Source: an uncultured Meiothermus sp. (GTDB lineage Bacteria; Deinococcota; Deinococci; Deinococcales; Thermaceae). From it: a stretch of 34,143 nt of DNA. The notes beneath the pieces were generated by a model. It was not told the DNA's origin and ran no database searches. It was given only the letters and a program-made list of their open reading frames with translations. Below, one piece after another: positions 31,096 through 34,143 of this stretch. Location: the NCBI GenBank assembly GCA_937950405.1, contig CALFDH010000020.1:1-34143 (forward strand), given 5' to 3'. The position numbers and the translations under genes are program-made. Position 1 is the first letter of the stretch; each line of letters starts with the position of its first letter.

Positions 31096-32742
31096 ATGTT
31101 GGATTCCAAAATATTGGCCCTGGCCCAAGATGTGCGTGCGTTGCTGACCCGAGGGCTGGATGCATTGGCTCGAGTGGGACTGGAAACCGAACCGCTCAAG
31201 CAAGCCTTGTTGGATCTGGATGGCCCCTTCTTGTTGGTGGTAGCAGGTGAGTTTAATAGCGGCAAGTCGTCTTTGCTCAATGCCCTCCTGGGGGGCGATT
31301 TTTTGAAGGAGGGGGTCACACCCACCACCGACCGCATCAACCTGATCGGCTATGGCCCCGAACCCAAACTACAGCCGGAGTCTCCCGAGCTGGTGCTCAT
31401 CCAGTTGCCGCACCCATTGCTCAAGGATGTACGACTGGTAGACACCCCCGGTACCAACGCCATCCTGCAACATCATCAGGTTCTGACCCAAAAATTTCTC
31501 CCGCGCGCCGACCTGATTCTGTTCGTCACCAGCGCCGACCGACCCTTCACCCAGTCCGAAGCCGACTTCCTAAATTTCATTCGGGCCTGGGGCAAGAAGG
31601 TGGTGCTCATCATCAACAAAGTAGATTTGCTCACCGAGCTTGAGCTACAACTAGTGCTCGAGTTCGTTCGGAAAGGTGCCGACCAGACCTTAGGACACAT
31701 CCCTCCTATCTTCTCTGTGTCGGCCCGCCGGGCCCGGCAAGGCAACGCGGCTCAAAGCCATATTCCCGAGCTCGAGGCCCATATCCGGCAGGTGCTCACC
31801 CACGAGGCCGCCAATCTCAAGCTAGGCTCACCCCTGGGGGTGCTGGCACGGCTCTGCGAGGAAGCCAAAGGGGCCCTCGAGACCAGGCTCAAAGAAGCCG
31901 AGAAGCAGCTTGCCACTTGCCGTGAGCTGGATAGCCTGCTCCAGCGTCATGAAGAACGCACCCGCCGCGACTTCAACGGGCAGGTCGCGATGGCGCTGCA
32001 AGCCATTGACGAGGTTCGCAGCAGGGGTGAACGCTGGCTGGACGAAAAAGTGCGTTTCTCCAAATTTCTCGAGCTGCTGCAATCCAGCAAGCTCAAGCAG
32101 AGTTTTATTGATGATGTGGTCAAAGGGGCCAACCAGGACATCGAGCGCCGCGTACTCGAGGCCATGAACTGGCTGGCCAAGCGTGACCGCGAACTGCTCG
32201 AGGATGCCCTATCGCTGCTGCGGGAAGCACCCGGCCTGCGGCAAACCGAGCAGGTCGGCCCGGAAGAGCGCACCATTGCGGGCAACCTGGAAGAAGCCCT
32301 GCGCTCCTTTGACGCCGAGGCCGAGGCCATTCAGTTGCGCGACTTCATCCAGGAGAGCCTGCGCGGCACCGCCCTGGCTGAAGTGGGGGTGATGGGACTG
32401 GGCCTGACCATCCTGCTGGTCGCCCAAAAAATTGCCTTCGATATTCTGGGCATTTTTGCCACGGTGTTTGGTGCTATCCTGGCTACCTCCATCCTGCCCC
32501 GCCGCAAGGAGACCGCCAAAGCCCGCCTGCGCGAACGGCTGGCGGAGTTGCGCAGCACCCTCGAGCGAGCCCTTAGCGAAACCCTGAACACCGAGATGCA
32601 GCGCACCCGCGAACGCTTCAATAGTCTGTACCGCACCCCCTGCACCCGGCTGGAAAACAGCCGCGACACCACCCTGGCCCAACTGCAACAAACGGAGCAA
32701 TTGAGAAGCGAAGCCCTCGAGCTGCACCGTCGGCTGGGGTGA
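31096..32742 (+). CDS. Bacterial dynamin-like GTPase
   Basis: A 548-residue large GTPase from the chosen ATG. GTPase motifs: G1 GEFNSGKSSLLNALLG (51-66), G2 threonines in GVTPTTDR, G3 VDTPGTNA (115-122), G4 NKVD. The middle and C-terminal parts are long helical, coiled-coil-rich stalk segments (ARLCEEAKGALETRLKEAEKQLATC). Two adjacent hydrophobic segments, EVGVMGLGLTILLVAQKIAFDILGIFATVFGAILATSIL, form a membrane paddle, as in BDLP/DynA proteins that remodel or fuse membranes. The ORF track starts 30 codons earlier, but TAGAAT sits 7 nt before ATG 31096 and the added residues lack family features. It has no partner dynamin next to it. Confidence 0.9.
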   Translation: MLDSKILALAQDVRALLTRGLDALARVGLETEPLKQALLDLDGPFLLVVAGEFNSGKSSLLNALLGGDFLKEGVTPTTDRINLIGYGPEPKLQPESPELVLIQLPHPLLKDVRLVDTPGTNAILQHHQVLTQKFLPRADLILFVTSADRPFTQSEADFLNFIRAWGKKVVLIINKVDLLTELELQLVLEFVRKGADQTLGHIPPIFSVSARRARQGNAAQSHIPELEAHIRQVLTHEAANLKLGSPLGVLARLCEEAKGALETRLKEAEKQLATCRELDSLLQRHEERTRRDFNGQVAMALQAIDEVRSRGERWLDEKVRFSKFLELLQSSKLKQSFIDDVVKGANQDIERRVLEAMNWLAKRDRELLEDALSLLREAPGLRQTEQVGPEERTIAGNLEEALRSFDAEAEAIQLRDFIQESLRGTALAEVGVMGLGLTILLVAQKIAFDILGIFATVFGAILATSILPRRKETAKARLRERLAELRSTLERALSETLNTEMQRTRERFNSLYRTPCTRLENSRDTTLAQLQQTEQLRSEALELHRRLG

Positions 32743-32904
32743 TACTGCAAAAGCCCAAGGCTGTGTCTTCGGGTTGGTCATGTTGCTACTTTGTGCTGTG
32801 GGTTTATTCCTGGCAAATCTCGGGTCTCTATTGCACTCTTGCAGGCGGTGTATTTGCAGCCCTCGGCTTCAGGCTCTGAGTAAGTATTGACCACTGCCCT
32901 TCTT

Positions 32905-33489
32905 CTAAACCTGGTGCGTCTCCTCGAGGTTCAGCAGCACCGCAATACCCAGCAAATACACCACCACCACACCAAGCGCCACCGCCAAAAAGCTGAGGTG
33001 TACGCCCACCCAACCAGCGGCCATCATGGCCACACCAAAGATGATGCCGCCTGCTCCCCAGTAGCTGCCCATGCTGCGGCCCCGGAAAGCCCGGCGTGTG
33101 ATATCGCCCAGGTACACCGCCTCGATGGTGTCCCAAAAACCATCGGTCAGGCCATCCAGCATCAGCACCGCTACCAACACCCCGTACAACCAGGGCTCAC
33201 TCAAATACTGGCTCAGGGGATAGGCCAGGTAAACCCCCACACTCAGCGCCGCGCTTACCAGCAAGAAGGGTTTGCGCCCGTAGCGATCCACCAGCCCCCC
33301 CACAAAATAGGAGCCCAGTGAGTCCATCGCGGTAATAATTCCCAGGCCCACCCCCGCCCCCTCCTTGCCCTCCATGTCGTACTGGAACGCAATTAGAAAT
33401 GGGTAGTAGAACCCATCGGCCAGCGACAAAAGGGCATTGGCCAGATAAATCGTTTGAAAGCCTCGGGTGGACATCTCACTGGCTTTCAT
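32905..33489 (-). CDS. Half-length MFS-type membrane protein
   Basis: A 194-residue protein matching only the N-terminal half of a major facilitator transporter. About six helices are seen, starting FQTIYLANALLSLADGFYYPFLIAF. The loop 2-3 signature is GLVDRYGRKPFLLVSAALS (a DRxGRRP-like motif). The protein ends after helix 6 at LLNLEETHQV. Full-length MFS proteins have 12 helices and about 400 residues. The 162 bp downstream contains no frame that continues the protein, so the second half is absent, not merely frameshifted. It could be a truncated relic or a natural six-helix protein that dimerises. GGAGG 7 nt before the ATG shows it is at least equipped for translation. Confidence 0.75.
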   Translation of the reverse strand: MKASEMSTRGFQTIYLANALLSLADGFYYPFLIAFQYDMEGKEGAGVGLGIITAMDSLGSYFVGGLVDRYGRKPFLLVSAALSVGVYLAYPLSQYLSEPWLYGVLVAVLMLDGLTDGFWDTIEAVYLGDITRRAFRGRSMGSYWGAGGIIFGVAMMAAGWVGVHLSFLAVALGVVVVYLLGIAVLLNLEETHQV

Positions 33490-33690
33490 AACTTGCCTCC
33501 AACTTTCTTTTCTCAGGCACGCGGCATTCCGGGCCGCTCCGAGAAGCTTCGTATCTGCTTATAACGTTTATTGAACAATATGTTTCACGCCTCAAAACCG
33601 AGCCACCATCTCAAAGCTTGTCTAAATCGGATTTGAAACCATAACGCCCTGCCCTGCGACGTTTCTCTGACTGTATTGACCCCAGCGAAG
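33490..33690. other. Intergenic region with candidate MFS promoter
   Basis: About 200 bp with AT-rich TTGTTCAATAAACGTTATAAG on the minus strand 70-100 bp before the MFS-like gene, including an AACGTT palindrome; a promoter is likely but the exact hexamers are uncertain. Nothing else supported. Confidence 0.35.
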
Positions 33691-34068
33691 TTATGGGCTC
33701 CTGACCATCAGCACAGGAATGGTCGAGGCCCTTACCACTCCTTCGGCAACCGAACCGAGGCCCTGGCCCCCTTGACCACTCACACCCATCACAATCAGAT
33801 CGGCCCCCCAGGCTTTGGCCGACTCCACTACTTGCTTAACAGGGCTTCCCTGCACGACCTCATGACCCGGCAGGCTGGATTCGCCTTTCCAGGCATCGGA
33901 TACCAGCATCTCCAGCTCGAGCAAAGCCTCGGTTGCGGTGAAAGGCGATTCCTCGGTTATCACATGCAACACACGAACCTCTGCCTGGGGAAAGTGTACC
34001 CGAGCCAGCTCCAGTGCGCGCTGTGCGCAGGGCGAAAAATCGGTGGCGACCAGTACCTTTTTGAACAT
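33691..34068 (-). CDS. Universal stress protein (UspA family)
   Basis: A 125-residue single-domain UspA protein. It begins MFKKVLVATDFSPCAQRALELA and ends with the nucleotide-loop region DLIVMGVSGQGGQGLGSVAEGVVRASTIPVLMVRSP. ATP-binding family members read G-x2-G-x9-G-S/T; here the loop is G-VS-G-QGGQGL-GS, three residues shorter, so ATP binding may be altered. Cytoplasmic, usually dimeric, induced in stress or starvation. It stands alone after the MFS-like gene on the minus strand. The remaining 75 bp to the window edge show nothing I can support. Confidence 0.9.
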   Translation of the reverse strand: MFKKVLVATDFSPCAQRALELARVHFPQAEVRVLHVITEESPFTATEALLELEMLVSDAWKGESSLPGHEVVQGSPVKQVVESAKAWGADLIVMGVSGQGGQGLGSVAEGVVRASTIPVLMVRSP

Positions 34069-34143
34069 AGCCCACCCCCATCACAAATCCCGGCAGCCTC
34101 GAGCCTAGCCTAGCGGCATGCTGGGGGCTTTGTGTCCCTCTAG

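Overview
The window looks like chromosomal DNA of a member of the Deinococcus-Thermus phylum, most likely a Meiothermus-type organism. This is inferred from family content, the GC-rich coding style, many TANNNT -10 boxes placed 7-9 nt before start codons (leaderless-type promoters), an Ala/Lys-rich H1-like protein, and PilT with an Lpt-like envelope system. No database search was possible. I count 30 protein genes, one of them cut by the left edge, and no tRNA, rRNA or CRISPR array.

Layout. 1-1076: phosphonate/phosphate-type ABC uptake genes (phnD then phnC) on the minus strand. 1244-2994: a HAD phosphatase that appears frameshifted near its C-terminus, convergent with an AMIN-Amidase_3 cell wall amidase. 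3099-3424: two tandem copies of a palindromic repeat. 3561-7003: a tight three-gene LptA/C-like, LptD-like, LptF/G-like operon, followed by a DegT-family aminotransferase and an M3 oligopeptidase. 10402-10426: a bidirectional terminator. 10439-21659: a minus-strand surface polysaccharide locus with a Wzx flippase, four GT4 glycosyltransferases, a Wzy/WaaL-type polymerase or ligase, a WecA/TagO-type initiating transferase, a DegT-type aminotransferase and an SDR epimerase fused to an N-terminal membrane domain. 21938-27484: pilT, a membrane CBS-like protein, a MobA-like nucleotidyltransferase, two small unknown proteins, a UPF0173-type metallohydrolase and a Ser/Thr kinase. 27914-34068: an acetyl-CoA-synthetase-like enzyme, the H1-like protein, a dynamin-like GTPase, a half-length MFS protein and a UspA protein.

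How the genes work together. The main theme is the cell envelope: peptidoglycan cleavage, an Lpt-like bridge to the outer membrane, polysaccharide synthesis with flipping and polymerisation, and type IV pilus retraction. Most of the rest looks like independent housekeeping genes.

The most unusual signals are non-coding. One is a family of palindromic, MITE-like elements (five copies seen) with terminal inverted repeats and a covarying stem pair. Two copies begin exactly on the last base of a TGA stop codon, and one appears to supply the -35 box of the acyl-CoA synthetase promoter. The other is a strong excess of the palindrome CTCGAG (about 65 by eye, against roughly 11 expected), which is about threefold rarer across the polysaccharide locus and may mark that locus as acquired DNA.
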